Below are positions 17,940-26,913 of a stretch of DNA of 64,000 nucleotides, piece after piece; position 1 is the first letter of the stretch, and each line of letters opens with the position of its first letter. The DNA is taken from positions 186,001 to 250,000 of the forward strand of contig JADKDK010000004.1 in assembly GCA_016718385.1 (NCBI GenBank), written 5' to 3'. Made by a program: the position numbers and the translations under genes. Below the pieces are notes generated by a model that had not been told where the DNA came from, searched no databases, and worked only from the letters and a program-made list of their open reading frames with translations. This DNA comes from Gammaproteobacteria bacterium. Lineage in GTDB: Bacteria > Pseudomonadota > Gammaproteobacteria > Pseudomonadales > UBA5518.

Positions 17940-18976
17940 GCGGATCTCCCGCGATCGTGGCCGTAGCTGCGCGGCTGCGTGTAGTGATCGAGCAGCGGCG
18001 CGGCGAAGTTCATCAGCAGCACGGCGAAGGCCACCGCGTCGGGATAGTTGCCCCAGTGGCGGATCAGGTACACCAGCACGCCGACCAGCGCGCCGAAGAT
18101 CAGCCGTCCGCGGTTGCTGGTCGCGCAGGTCACCGGGTCGGTCACGATGAAAAACGCGCCGAACATGGTCGCGCCCGAGAACAGGTGGAACAGCGGCGAG
18201 CCGCCGCTGGCGGCGCTGCCGCCGTCGTGGAAGATCGCCGCCATCAGCGCCAGCGCACCCAGCATCGCGAGCGGCGCGTGCCAGGTGAAGATGCGCCGCG
18301 CCAGCAGGTAGAGCCCGCCGGCGAGGAAGCCGGCGTTGACCCATTCCCAGCCGGCGCCGGCGATGCGGCCGAACTGCGGGTTCTTCGCCCACAGTTCGGA
18401 GACCAGCAGCGACTGGTTCTGGCGCAGCACGTCGAGCGGGGTTGCCATGGTCAGCGCATCGAGGCGCGCGGCATCGAGCATTCCCAGCGAGGCCTGCAGG
18501 GCCTCGAGCGGGCCGAGTGTCGGGGCGATGCCGGCCGCTGCCGGCGCCATCCAGCGCGTCATCTCCAGCGGGAACGAGATCAGCAGCACCACGTAGCCGG
18601 CCATTGCCGGGTTGAACGGGTTGCTGCCGAGGCCGCCGTAGAGGTGTTTCGCGATCACGATCGCGAACGCGGTACCTGTAGTCACGAGCCACCACGGCGA
18701 ACCCGGGGGCAGCGCGATCGCGAGCAGCAGCGCGGTCACCAGCGCGCTGCAGTCGCGCAGGCTGAACCGCAGCTCGCGCCCGCGCAGGCGCAGCATCGCG
18801 GCCTCGCAGGCGAGCGCCACGGGCGCCGCCCAGAGGATGTTCGCCAGCGTGCCCCAGCCGAAGCACACCGTCAGCGCGAGCACACCGGGCACGCTCGCCA
18901 GCAGCACCTGTTGCATCACCCACGAGGTGCGCGCCGGCCCGTGGGCGTGCGGCGAGCTGAAGCGGGGCAGGGCCAT
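17936..18976 (-). CDS. rsxD: Electron transport complex subunit RsxD/RnfD
   Basis: A 346-residue polytopic subunit. LYGGLGSNPFNPAMAGYV is a family signature, and SGATMFGAFFIVTDPVT contains the threonine that carries covalently bound FMN. The start at ATG 18976 (MALPRFSSPHAHG) fits the family; the long in-frame upstream extension is antisense-like noise overlapping rsxC. It lies 7 bp after rsxC. Confidence 0.95.
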   Translation of the reverse strand: MALPRFSSPHAHGPARTSWVMQQVLLASVPGVLALTVCFGWGTLANILWAAPVALACEAAMLRLRGRELRFSLRDCSALVTALLLAIALPPGSPWWLVTTGTAFAIVIAKHLYGGLGSNPFNPAMAGYVVLLISFPLEMTRWMAPAAAGIAPTLGPLEALQASLGMLDAARLDALTMATPLDVLRQNQSLLVSELWAKNPQFGRIAGAGWEWVNAGFLAGGLYLLARRIFTWHAPLAMLGALALMAAIFHDGGSAASGGSPLFHLFSGATMFGAFFIVTDPVTCATSNRGRLIFGALVGVLVYLIRHWGNYPDAVAFAVLLMNFAAPLLDHYTQPRSYGHDRGRSA

Positions 18977-18983
18977 GGTCGTG

Positions 18984-20927
18984 CTACTCCTGCACCGCGG
19001 CGAGCGTTTCGAGTTCCTGCCGCGCATCGGCGAGGCGCTTTTCGAGGTCGCCGCGCGCGCGCGCGAGCAACGCGACGGTTTCGGTCTCGCCCGCGGATTC
19101 GGCGGCGACCAGCTTTTCGGCGGCGCGCGCGAGTTTCTGTTCCATCGTCGCGACACGGCGCTCGAGGACTTCGCGCGACGGCGGCTCTGCGGCGCGCGCC
19201 GGCGCGGCGGGCATCGTGGCGGCGCGCTCCAGCGCCTGGCGGCGCGCGCGCTCGATGGCCTCGGCCACCACGTCGCGGTGCTCGCCGGCGGCCGCGAGCT
19301 TTTTCGCCTTCACGCGCTCCACCGCCGCCTCGACCTGGCTGGCGCGGACGGCGGCGAACCGGTCCGGGGTCAGGGCGGCGGTGTCCGCGGGCGTGGCAAC
19401 GGGCGTCGCGACTGGCATCGCTTCTGCTGCCGGGGCCGGTGTGGGTACCGGTACAGCAGGTGCTGCGGCAACTTCAGCGGCTGGTGTGGCGGGCTTGCGC
19501 GCCTCCTGCTGGCGCGTGGCACGGCGCGCCTCCTTTTCCTGCTCCTGCTGCTCGATGCGGGCCTGGCGCTGTTCGAATCGCCGGCGCGCGTTCTCGGCTT
19601 TCTGTTGCTGCTCGCGGGCCTGGCGGATCGCGCCCTTCGAGGCGCGGTAGTACTGCACCAGCGGGATGCTGCTCGGGCAGACCCACGAGCAGGCGCCGCA
19701 CTCGATGCAGTCGAACAGGTGCTGCTTCTCCAGGTTCGCGTGGTCCTCGGCCTGCGCGTACCAGAACAGCTGCTGGGGCAGCAGCGAGGCCGGGCAGACC
19801 TGGGCGCACATCGCGCAGCGGATGCAGGCCTGCGCCGGCGGCGGAGGCGGCAGTTCCGCGGCGCTCGGCGCGAGCACGCAGTTGGTGGTCTTGACCACGG
19901 GCAGTTCGGCGTGCGGCAGCGCGAAGCCCATCATCGGGCCACCCATCACCAGCCGCGCCGCGCGCTCGGGATGAAAGCCGGCCGTGGCCAGCAGCAGGCT
20001 GATCGGCGTGCCCAGCAGCACCTCGAAGTTGCGCGGATCGTCCACCGCCGCGCCCGTCACCGTGGTGATGCGCGCGATCAGCGGTTCGCCGCGCTCGACC
20101 GCGCGGTGGATCTCCGCCGCGGTGCCGACGTTCTGGCAGCAGATGCCGATATCGGCGGGCAGCTTGCCCGAGGGCACTTCCTGGCCCGTCATGATCTGGA
20201 TCAGCTGCCTTTCGCCGCCCGAGGGGTACTTGGTCGGGAACGGCACGACTTCCATGTCCGTCCCGGCCGCCGCGCGCATCGCCGCGATCGCCTCGGGCTT
20301 GTTGTCCTCGATCGCGATCAGCGTTTCCCCGGCCTCCAGCAGCCACGCGATGATGCGCGCGCCGGCCACGACCTCGGCCGCGCGCTCGCGCATCAGCATG
20401 TCGTCGGCCGTGATGTAGGGCTCGCATTCGGCGCCGTTGATGATCAGCGTGCGGATGCGCCGCGCCGGTCCCGGGCTCAGCTTCAGCGCCGTCGGGAAGC
20501 CCGCGCCACCCAGCCCTGCCACACCGGCGTCGCGGATCTTCGCCAGCACCTCCTCGCGCGTGCGCGCGCGGAAGTCCGGCATCGGCCGGCGCTCGACCCA
20601 GCGCTCGGCGCCGTCGGGGCGCAGCACGATCGCCATCGCGTCCATGCCGGAAGGGTGCGGCACGGGGCGCGGCTCGATCGCCACGATCTCGCCCGAGCTC
20701 GGCGCGTGCAGCGCCGCGCTCAGCGCACCGCTGGCGCGCGCGATCATCTGTCCCTTCAGCACCTGATCGCCCGGTGCGACGAGGGGCTCCGCCGGCGCGC
20801 CGCTGTGCTGCGAGAGCGGCAGCACCAGTTCCGGCGCCAGCGGCGCGCGCGCGATCGGATGGCGCAGCGACTGCGTCTTGTTCTGCGGCGGATGGATGCC
20901 GCCGGGGATGTCGCTGAGCCGCCTCAT
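18984..20927 (-). CDS. rsxC: Electron transport complex subunit RsxC/RnfC
   Basis: A 647-residue subunit, peripheral on the cytoplasmic face and contacting NADH. The N-terminus GGIHPPQNK is characteristic. The nucleotide/FMN domain has GGAGFPTALKL and INGAECEPYI. Two ferredoxin-type clusters follow: CIRCAMCAQVCP and CIECGACSWVCP. The C-terminal 230 residues are an Ala/Arg/Gln/Glu-rich coiled-coil tail, variable in this family (740 residues in E. coli). The ATG at 20927 overlaps the rsxB stop (ATGA). Confidence 0.95.
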   Translation of the reverse strand: MRRLSDIPGGIHPPQNKTQSLRHPIARAPLAPELVLPLSQHSGAPAEPLVAPGDQVLKGQMIARASGALSAALHAPSSGEIVAIEPRPVPHPSGMDAMAIVLRPDGAERWVERRPMPDFRARTREEVLAKIRDAGVAGLGGAGFPTALKLSPGPARRIRTLIINGAECEPYITADDMLMRERAAEVVAGARIIAWLLEAGETLIAIEDNKPEAIAAMRAAAGTDMEVVPFPTKYPSGGERQLIQIMTGQEVPSGKLPADIGICCQNVGTAAEIHRAVERGEPLIARITTVTGAAVDDPRNFEVLLGTPISLLLATAGFHPERAARLVMGGPMMGFALPHAELPVVKTTNCVLAPSAAELPPPPPAQACIRCAMCAQVCPASLLPQQLFWYAQAEDHANLEKQHLFDCIECGACSWVCPSSIPLVQYYRASKGAIRQAREQQQKAENARRRFEQRQARIEQQEQEKEARRATRQQEARKPATPAAEVAAAPAVPVPTPAPAAEAMPVATPVATPADTAALTPDRFAAVRASQVEAAVERVKAKKLAAAGEHRDVVAEAIERARRQALERAATMPAAPARAAEPPSREVLERRVATMEQKLARAAEKLVAAESAGETETVALLARARGDLEKRLADARQELETLAAVQE

Positions 20928-21535
20928 GCCGCGCGCTCGGCGGGCGCATCGCTCGCGATGAGGGATGCGCGCGGCGCGGCGCGGCGCGGCAGCTCCCAGC
21001 TCCAGCCGTGCGCCGAGCTCGGCACCGGGCGCATCTCGATGCAGTCCACCGGGCAGGGCTCGACGCAGAGGTCGCAGCCGGTGCATTCGGAGGCGATCAC
21101 CGTGTGCATCTGCTTGGCGGCGCCGAGGATCGCGTCCACCGGGCAGGCCTGGATGCACTTGGTGCAGCCGATGCATTCGTCCTCGCGGATGAAGGCCACC
21201 GTGCGCGGCTTCTCCTCGCCGTGCTCGGCGTCGAGCGCGGGCGCTTCGACGTGCAGCAGGTCGGCGAGCGCGTTGATCGTGGCCTGCCCGCCGGGCGGAC
21301 ACTTGTTGATCGGCTCGCCGGCGGCGATGGCTTCGGCGTAGGGCCGGCAGCCGGGGTGTCCGCACTGGCCGCATTGCGTCTGCGGCAGCTTCTCGAGGAT
21401 CTGCTCGACGATCGGGTTGCCGGTGACCGCGTAGCGCACGCTCGCGAAGCCGAGCAGCGCGCCGAAGCCGAGCGCGAGCGCGGCGAGCGCGACGAGCGCC
21501 GCCGCGACGGGGTGCTGGGTGAGCAGTTCGATCAT
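20924..21535 (-). CDS. rsxB: Electron transport complex subunit RsxB/RnfB
   Basis: A 203-residue iron-sulfur subunit. A membrane helix covers residues 12-33. A [4Fe-4S] motif uses Cys55, 58, 63 and 79 (CGQCGHPGC and KCPPGG). Two ferredoxin clusters lie at Cys121-131 (CIGCTKCIQACP) and Cys151-161 (CTGCDLCVEPCP). The C-terminal 35 residues are a variable tail. Start ATG 21535 overlaps the rsxA stop by 4 bp. Confidence 0.96.
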   Translation of the reverse strand: MIELLTQHPVAAALVALAALALGFGALLGFASVRYAVTGNPIVEQILEKLPQTQCGQCGHPGCRPYAEAIAAGEPINKCPPGGQATINALADLLHVEAPALDAEHGEEKPRTVAFIREDECIGCTKCIQACPVDAILGAAKQMHTVIASECTGCDLCVEPCPVDCIEMRPVPSSAHGWSWELPRRAAPRASLIASDAPAERAA

Positions 21536-22110
21536 ACGAGGCCGGCGAAGCCCATGAAGGCGAGCGACATCAGGCTGGCGGTGATCATGCCGATCGCCGC
21601 GCCGCGAAAGGGTTGCGGCACGTCGGCGGCGGCGATGCGCTCGCGCATGGCCGCGAACAGCACCAGCACCAGCGAGAAGCCCGCGGCGGCGCCGAAGCCG
21701 TACAGCACCGAGTGCAGGAAGTCGTGGTGCTTGTTGACGTTGAGCAGCGCCACGCCCAGCACCGCGCAGTTCACCGTGATCAGCGGCAGGAACACGCCGA
21801 GCACCTTGTACAGCAGCGGGCTGGTCTTGCGCACGAACATCTCGGTGAACTGCACCACCGCCGCGATCACCAGGATGAAGGAAATCGTCTGCAGGTATTC
21901 CAGCCCGAGCGGCGCGAGCACGTAGCGGAACACCAGGTGGGTGCAGGTCGAGGTGAGCGTCAGCACGAAGGTGGTCGCCATCGCCATGCCGAGCGCGGAT
22001 TCCAGTTTCGAGGACACGCCCATGAAGGGGCACAGCCCGAGGAACTGCACCAGCACGAAGTTGTTGACCAGCACGGCGCCGACCAGGAACAGCGCGAGAT
22101 CGGAAATCAT
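21532..22110 (-). CDS. rsxA: Electron transport complex subunit RsxA/RnfA
   Basis: A 192-residue six-helix inner-membrane subunit, homologous to RsxE in inverted topology. NNFVLVQFLGLCPFMGVS and ITVNCAVLGVALL are the conserved paired motifs that hold the membrane [2Fe-2S] cysteines described in Rnf structures. It is the first Rsx gene and starts 18 bp after metG ends, so the operon may be read from the metG promoter. Confidence 0.96.
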   Translation of the reverse strand: MISDLALFLVGAVLVNNFVLVQFLGLCPFMGVSSKLESALGMAMATTFVLTLTSTCTHLVFRYVLAPLGLEYLQTISFILVIAAVVQFTEMFVRKTSPLLYKVLGVFLPLITVNCAVLGVALLNVNKHHDFLHSVLYGFGAAAGFSLVLVLFAAMRERIAAADVPQPFRGAAIGMITASLMSLAFMGFAGLV

Positions 22111-22128
22111 CTGCGAGGCCCCCGCGCT

Positions 22129-24165
22129 CTACTTGACCTGCATGCCCGGCACCGCGCCGCTGTCGGGCGCGAGCAGGAAGATGTCCTTGCCGCCGGGGCC
22201 GGCCGCCAGCACCATGCCCTCGGAGGTGCCGAAGCGCATCTTGCGCGGCGCGAGGTTCGCGACCACCACCGTGAGCCGTCCGATCAGTTCGGCCGGCGCA
22301 TAGGCGGACTTGATGCCCGCGAAGACATTGCGGCGGGCGTCGTCACCGAGATCCAGCGTCAGCGCCAGCAGCTTGTCGGCGCCTTCCACCGGTTCGGCCG
22401 CCAGGATGCGCGCCACGCGCAGGTCGATCTTCGCGAAGTCCTCGATGCCGATGGTCCCGGCGATCGGCGGATGCTGTGCCGCCACCGGCGCGGCCGCCGT
22501 CGCCGGTGCGCTCCCCTGCGCCACGTCTTCCCTGCTGGCCTCGACCATCGCGGCCACGCGCTCGGGATCGACGCGGTTCATCAGCGGGCTGAAGGTGTCG
22601 ATGGTGTGCGCGCCGAGCGGGCGCGCGAGCGCGGCCCAGTCCAGTTCGCTGCGCAGGAAGCCGGCGGCCTTCGCGGCCATTGCCGGCAGCACCGGCGCGA
22701 GGTAGATCATCAGCACGCGAAACAGCTCGATTCCCGCCGAGCACACCGCCTGCACGCGCGCGGCCTGGGCGGGATCCTTTGCCAGCGCCCAGGGCTTTTC
22801 GTGGTCGATGTACTGGTTGGCGCGGTCGGCGAGCGCCATGATCAGGCGGATCGCCTTGCCGTATTCGCGCCCCTCGTAGTACGCGGCGACGGTATCGCGT
22901 TCGGCGAGGAAGTCCGCCAGCAGCGCGGCGGCCTCGTCGCCCGCGGCGAGCCGGCCCTCGAAGCGCTTGGTGATGAAGCCGGCGCAGCGGCTCGCGATGT
23001 TCACGACCTTGCCGACCAGGTCCGAATTCACGCGCAGCACGAAGTCCTCGAGGTTGAGGTCGATGTCCTCCAGCCCCGCGCCGAGCTTGGCCGCGATGTA
23101 GTAGCGGAAATACTCGGCATCGAGGTGCTCGAGGTAGGTGCGCGCCATGATGAAGGTGCCGCGCGACTTCGACATCTTCTGTCCGTTGACCGTGAGGAAG
23201 CCGTGGCAGAACACCGCGTCGGGGCGGCGAAAGCCCGCACCGCTGAGCATCGCCGGCCAGAACAGCGTGTGGAAATACGCGATGTCCTTGCCGATGAAGT
23301 GGTAGAGCTCCGTGCTGCTGCCCTCGGCCCAGTAGCTGTCGAAGTCCTCGCCGGTGCGGTTGCACAGATCCCGGAAGCTCGCCATGTAGCCGATCGGTGC
23401 ATCGACCCAGACGTAGAAATACTTGCCCGGCTCGCCCGGGATCTGGAAGCCGAAATAGGGCGCGTCGCGCGAGATGTCCCAGTCGTTGAGGCCCTGCGAG
23501 AACCACTCCTGCAGCTTGTTCGCCACTTCGGGCTGCACGCCCTCGCCGGCGGTCCATTCGCGCAGCATCGCCTCGAAATCGCCGAGCCTGAAGAAGAAGT
23601 GCTCGGACTCGCGCCGCACCGGCGTGGCGCCCGAGAGCACCGACACCGGGTTCTTCAGGTCGAGCGGCGTGTAGGTCGCGCCGCAGGATTCGCAGGAGTC
23701 GCCGTACTGCTCGGCGGCGCCGCAGCGCGGGCAGCCGCCCTTGATGTAGCGGTCGGGCAGGAACAGGCCCTTCTCGGGGTCGAAGGCCTGCTCGATCGAG
23801 CGCCGCGCGATGTGGCCGCGCGCCGCCAGGCGGGTGTAGATCAGCTCGGCGAAGTGGCGGTTCTCGGGAGAGTGCGTGGTGTAGAAATTGTCACAGCTCA
23901 CCAGGAAGCCGGCGGAATCGGCGCGGTGGCTGGCCTGGATGCGCTCGATCAGCTGCTCGGGTGTCAGACCTTCCCTCTCGGCGCGCAGCATCACCGGCGT
24001 GCCGTGCGCATCGCTCGCGCACACGTAGGTGCAGGCGTGCCCGCGCAGGCGCTGGAAGCGCACCCAGATGTCGGTCTGGATCTGTTCGATCATGTGGCCG
24101 AGGTGCAGCGGCCCGTTGGCATAGGGCAGGGCGCTGGTGATGAGGATGCGGCGTTGGGCGGGCAT
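22129..24165 (-). CDS. metG: Methionine-tRNA ligase
   Basis: Charges tRNA-Met. The 678 residues match the long dimeric bacterial form. The class I HIGH motif is HLGH at residues 21-24 and KMSKS lies in NGQKMSKSRG. The zinc knuckle is CPRC with CESC. The C-terminal 110 residues (IEDFAKIDLRVARIL to PRKMRFG) are the EMAPII/Trbp111-type tRNA-binding domain. It is divergent from mrp and heads the Rsx-nth operon, the arrangement seen near dcd-mrp in pseudomonads. Confidence 0.97.
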   Translation of the reverse strand: MPAQRRILITSALPYANGPLHLGHMIEQIQTDIWVRFQRLRGHACTYVCASDAHGTPVMLRAEREGLTPEQLIERIQASHRADSAGFLVSCDNFYTTHSPENRHFAELIYTRLAARGHIARRSIEQAFDPEKGLFLPDRYIKGGCPRCGAAEQYGDSCESCGATYTPLDLKNPVSVLSGATPVRRESEHFFFRLGDFEAMLREWTAGEGVQPEVANKLQEWFSQGLNDWDISRDAPYFGFQIPGEPGKYFYVWVDAPIGYMASFRDLCNRTGEDFDSYWAEGSSTELYHFIGKDIAYFHTLFWPAMLSGAGFRRPDAVFCHGFLTVNGQKMSKSRGTFIMARTYLEHLDAEYFRYYIAAKLGAGLEDIDLNLEDFVLRVNSDLVGKVVNIASRCAGFITKRFEGRLAAGDEAAALLADFLAERDTVAAYYEGREYGKAIRLIMALADRANQYIDHEKPWALAKDPAQAARVQAVCSAGIELFRVLMIYLAPVLPAMAAKAAGFLRSELDWAALARPLGAHTIDTFSPLMNRVDPERVAAMVEASREDVAQGSAPATAAAPVAAQHPPIAGTIGIEDFAKIDLRVARILAAEPVEGADKLLALTLDLGDDARRNVFAGIKSAYAPAELIGRLTVVVANLAPRKMRFGTSEGMVLAAGPGGKDIFLLAPDSGAVPGMQVK

Positions 24166-24269
24166 GGCGCGATGGGGTCCGTTGCGCGGGATTCCCGCGT
24201 TAAAACGGGAAATATAACGATATCCCCCGGGCTTTGCATCGTGGATAGTACCGGCCCGCGCGGCGCGCC

Positions 24270-24298
24270 TTCCGCGCCGGTGACGAGGCCGCTAAGAT
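24270..24298 (+). promoter_or_regulatory. Candidate mrp promoter
   Basis: TTCCGC (24270-24275) and TAAGAT (24293-24298) are separated by 17 bp and lie 31 bp before the mrp ATG. This is a pattern match only. Confidence 0.35.
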
Positions 24299-24328
24299 GC
24301 GGCATTTTCCGCTTTCCGGGAGTCAGAC

Positions 24329-25516
24329 ATGAATGCCATCGACCTGCAGGCGGCCCGCCGCGCACTCGCCAGTTGCCGCGTGGACGGCATCGAGGCGCCG
24401 CTCGGCGAATGGGCCGAGCTCGCCGCGCTGGAGCGGCGCGGCGACATCGTGATCGCCACCGTGCACGCGGGCATTCCCGCCGCCGGGCTGCGCGAGCCGC
24501 TCGCGGCGGTGGTTCGCCATGCCCTCGCACCGCTGGTGGCGGGCGCGACGCTGCGCATGGACTTCGAGGTGCGCATCGCGCCCACGCCACGGCGCGGTGA
24601 TGCGCCGGGGCTCGACAGCGTGCGCAACCTGATCGCGGTTGCCTCGGGCAAGGGCGGTGTCGGCAAGTCGACCACCGCGGTGAATCTAGCGCTCGCGTTG
24701 CAGCGCGAGGGCGCGCGGGTCGGACTGCTGGACGCCGACATCTACGGCCCCAGCCAGCAGATCATGCTCGGCGTGCCCGAGCAGCAGCGTCCCGAGGGGC
24801 GCGAGGGCAATTTCATCGTGCCGATCGAGGCGCACGGCCTGCAGACCATGTCGATGGGCTACCTCGTCACCGAGAAGACAGCGATGGTCTGGCGCGGCCC
24901 GATGGCCAGCAGCGCGCTGCAGCAGATGATCACGCAGACGCTGTGGCGCGACCTCGATTACCTGGTCGTCGACATGCCGCCGGGCACCGGCGACATCCAG
25001 CTGACCCTGGCGCAGAAGGCGCCGGTGAGCGGCGCGGTGATCGTCACCACGCCGCAGGACATCGCGCTGCTCGACTGCAAGAAGGGCATCGAGATGTTCG
25101 CCAAGGTCGGCATTCCCGTGCTCGGCGTGGTGGAGAACATGGCGGTGCACGTGTGCTCGCACTGCGGGCACGCCGAGCACCTGTTCGGCGCCGGCGGCGG
25201 GGAGCGCGTCGCGCGCGAGTACGGCGTGCCGCTGCTCGGCGCGCTGCCGCTCGATATCCGTATCCGCGAGCAGACCGACGGCGGCAAGCCGACAGTGGCC
25301 GCGGACCCCGACGGCCCGCTGGGCTCGATCTACCGCGACGTGGCGAGGCGCATGGGCCTGGAAATGCTGCGGCGCAACGCGCCGCAGGCGCAGGTGCCCA
25401 GCATCACGAGCGGATTCACCCGAAAACACGGCTCTGAGCCGCGCGCGGCTTTGCGCGGCCACCGCCAGCCGCTAAGATGGCCCCCCGGCGGGGGTCCGGC
25501 CAGCGGACAACGCTGA
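24329..25516 (+). CDS. mrp: Iron-sulfur cluster carrier protein Mrp/ApbC, with an unusual C-terminal extension
   Basis: A P-loop ATPase that carries and delivers Fe-S clusters. Residues 1-85 are the MIP18-like domain. The deviant Walker A SGKGGVGKSTT is at residues 106-116, DMPPGTGD is the switch, and CSHC is the cluster-binding CxxC. The core ends at about residue 365 (PQAQVPSIT). The last 30 residues are basic, Gly/Pro-rich and unlike the family. They run through a GC-rich palindrome and the likely dcd promoter. A lost stop codon or small indel near 25400-25437 is possible. Confidence 0.92.
   Translation: MNAIDLQAARRALASCRVDGIEAPLGEWAELAALERRGDIVIATVHAGIPAAGLREPLAAVVRHALAPLVAGATLRMDFEVRIAPTPRRGDAPGLDSVRNLIAVASGKGGVGKSTTAVNLALALQREGARVGLLDADIYGPSQQIMLGVPEQQRPEGREGNFIVPIEAHGLQTMSMGYLVTEKTAMVWRGPMASSALQQMITQTLWRDLDYLVVDMPPGTGDIQLTLAQKAPVSGAVIVTTPQDIALLDCKKGIEMFAKVGIPVLGVVENMAVHVCSHCGHAEHLFGAGGGERVAREYGVPLLGALPLDIRIREQTDGGKPTVAADPDGPLGSIYRDVARRMGLEMLRRNAPQAQVPSITSGFTRKHGSEPRAALRGHRQPLRWPPGGGPASGQR
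25451..25478 (+). promoter_or_regulatory. Candidate dcd promoter
   Basis: TTGCGC (25451-25456), a 16-bp spacer and TAAGAT (25473-25478) lie about 90 bp before the dcd start. The site falls inside the 3' extension of mrp. Evidence is by pattern only. Confidence 0.35.
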
Positions 25517-25566
25517 ATGCGAACCTACGGGCGGACACAACGACTCAATCGGGAAGCAGCACAGCG

Positions 25567-26133
25567 ATGTCGATCAAATCGGACAGGTGGATTCGCCGCA
25601 TGGCGGCCGAGCACGGCATGATCAGCCCGTTCGAGCCCGACCAGGTGCGGCACACGGCGGCCGGCAAGGTCATCTCGTTCGGCACCTCGAGCTATGGCTA
25701 CGACGTGCGCTGCTCGGACGAGTTCAAGATCTTCACCAACGTGCACTCGGCGACGGTGGACCCGAAGAACTTCGACCCGCGCAGCTTCGTCGACATCAAG
25801 TCGGACTCGTGCATCATCCCGCCGAACTCCTTCGCGCTGGCGCGCACCGTGGAGTACTTCCGCATCCCGCGCAGCGTGCTGACGATCTGCCTCGGCAAGT
25901 CGACCTACGCGCGCTGCGGCATCATCGTGAACGTCACGCCGCTCGAGCCCGAGTGGGAAGGCCACGTCACGCTCGAGTTCTCGAACACCACCAACCTGCC
26001 CGCGAAGATCTACGCCAACGAGGGCGTGGCCCAGATGCTGTTCTTCGAGAGCGACGAGGTCTGCGAGACCTCCTACCGCGACCGTGGCGGCAAGTACCAG
26101 GGCCAGACCGGGGTCACGCTGCCTCGCGCCTGA
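25567..26133 (+). CDS. dcd: dCTP deaminase
   Basis: Deaminates dCTP to dUTP for thymidylate synthesis. The 188 residues match the family. SSYGYDVR, CLGKSTYARCGI and NVTPLEPEWEGHVTLEFSN contain the conserved nucleotide-binding Arg/Ser and the catalytic Glu. The ending KYQGQTGVTLPR is standard. ATG 25567 matches the usual MSIKSDRWIRRMA start. The mrp-dcd order is as in pseudomonads. Confidence 0.96.
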   Translation: MSIKSDRWIRRMAAEHGMISPFEPDQVRHTAAGKVISFGTSSYGYDVRCSDEFKIFTNVHSATVDPKNFDPRSFVDIKSDSCIIPPNSFALARTVEYFRIPRSVLTICLGKSTYARCGIIVNVTPLEPEWEGHVTLEFSNTTNLPAKIYANEGVAQMLFFESDEVCETSYRDRGGKYQGQTGVTLPRA

Positions 26134-26145
26134 GCCTCGGCCCCT

Positions 26146-26235
26146 GTGGGTCGCCATGAATGGCGACGTCTGTGGGTCGGCGCGCGCGTGCCGGCAGGTG
26201 CCGCCAGGAATGGTGCTGTCGCCATGAATGGCGAC
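26146..26235. repeat. Pair of REP-like palindromes downstream of dcd
   Basis: GTGG plus GTCGCCATGAATGGCGAC at 26146-26167, and a second identical 18-base core at 26218-26235. Degenerate copies (for example CATGCATGCCGAC near 26260) extend toward 26340. The cluster separates dcd from the convergent gene ending at 26324. Confidence 0.75.
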
Positions 26236-26323
26236 GTCGTGGTCGGCAGCACATGCATGCCGACAGGTGCCCTCCCGGTGCCGCCGCCAGGGATGGCGAC
26301 CAACGCACCGGGATGGCCCGCTC

Positions 26324-26710
26324 CTACTTGGCGACCAGGGCCGTCGGCGGGCGGTGCGGCAGGCGGGGCATGGTCTGCAGCAGGCTGATCTCGCCGCCGC
26401 GCTCCACCGTGCAGTAGAGCCGTGGGTTCATCGCCGTGTTTCCCCTCACGATCTCGGTGTTGAGCGCGATCATGTGACGCTCGCGCCCGAGCGAGAACTT
26501 CTGCGCGCTCAGCAGGCGCATGTCGCGCTGGTCGAAATCCAGTGCCAGTCCCGCGCGGTGCAGGCAGTGCTCCAGCTCGGCGGCCGATGGCGCCGGCGCC
26601 GCGTTCGCGGCGTGGCCGCCGATGCCCAGCGTCGCGGCCAGCAGCAGCGCCAGCGTGCCACGACGGGTGCCGTTGCGCAGGCTGGTGCGGGTGTTCGTTG
26701 CGGTTTTCAT
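26324..26710 (-). CDS. Small exported protein of unknown function
   Basis: A 128-residue protein with a clear signal peptide: a basic N-terminus (TRTSLRNGTRRG), the hydrophobic stretch LALLLAATLGIGG and a likely cut after HAANA. The mature part has two cysteines, in LEHCLHRAG and LYCTVERGG, that could form a disulfide in the periplasm. The ATG follows GGGAAGGAG at good spacing. It lies about 200 bp downstream of a TetR gene on the same strand, with a candidate operator between them. No family was recognised. Confidence 0.7.
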   Translation of the reverse strand: MKTATNTRTSLRNGTRRGTLALLLAATLGIGGHAANAAPAPSAAELEHCLHRAGLALDFDQRDMRLLSAQKFSLGRERHMIALNTEIVRGNTAMNPRLYCTVERGGEISLLQTMPRLPHRPPTALVAK

Positions 26711-26881
26711 GGCGTGCTCCTTCCCTCGTGGGGTGGCGGCAGGAACCCTGCTCGTGGCAGGTGCCCGGCGTCCCGGCAGCGACCGCTGCCGGCAGTGCGG
26801 GTTCTGGTTGGCGGCGCTGCACGCAGGGCAGCGATCCGCGATTGTGAGTGAGTTAACCAACTTAAATTCTCCGAAAAATGT

Positions 26882-26897
26882 GTTGGTTGGCTGACTT
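26882..26897. promoter_or_regulatory. Candidate TetR operator, downstream copy
   Basis: The 16-base GTTGGTTGGCTGACTT, read on the minus strand, matches 12 of 16 positions of AAGTCAAGCAACTGAC at 27533-27548 on the other side of the TetR gene. It lies in an AT-rich stretch that also contains GTTAACCAAC. The spacing suits control of the small exported gene. Inference only. Confidence 0.3.
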
Positions 26898-26913
26898 GAA
26901 TAGCGCGAAAAAA

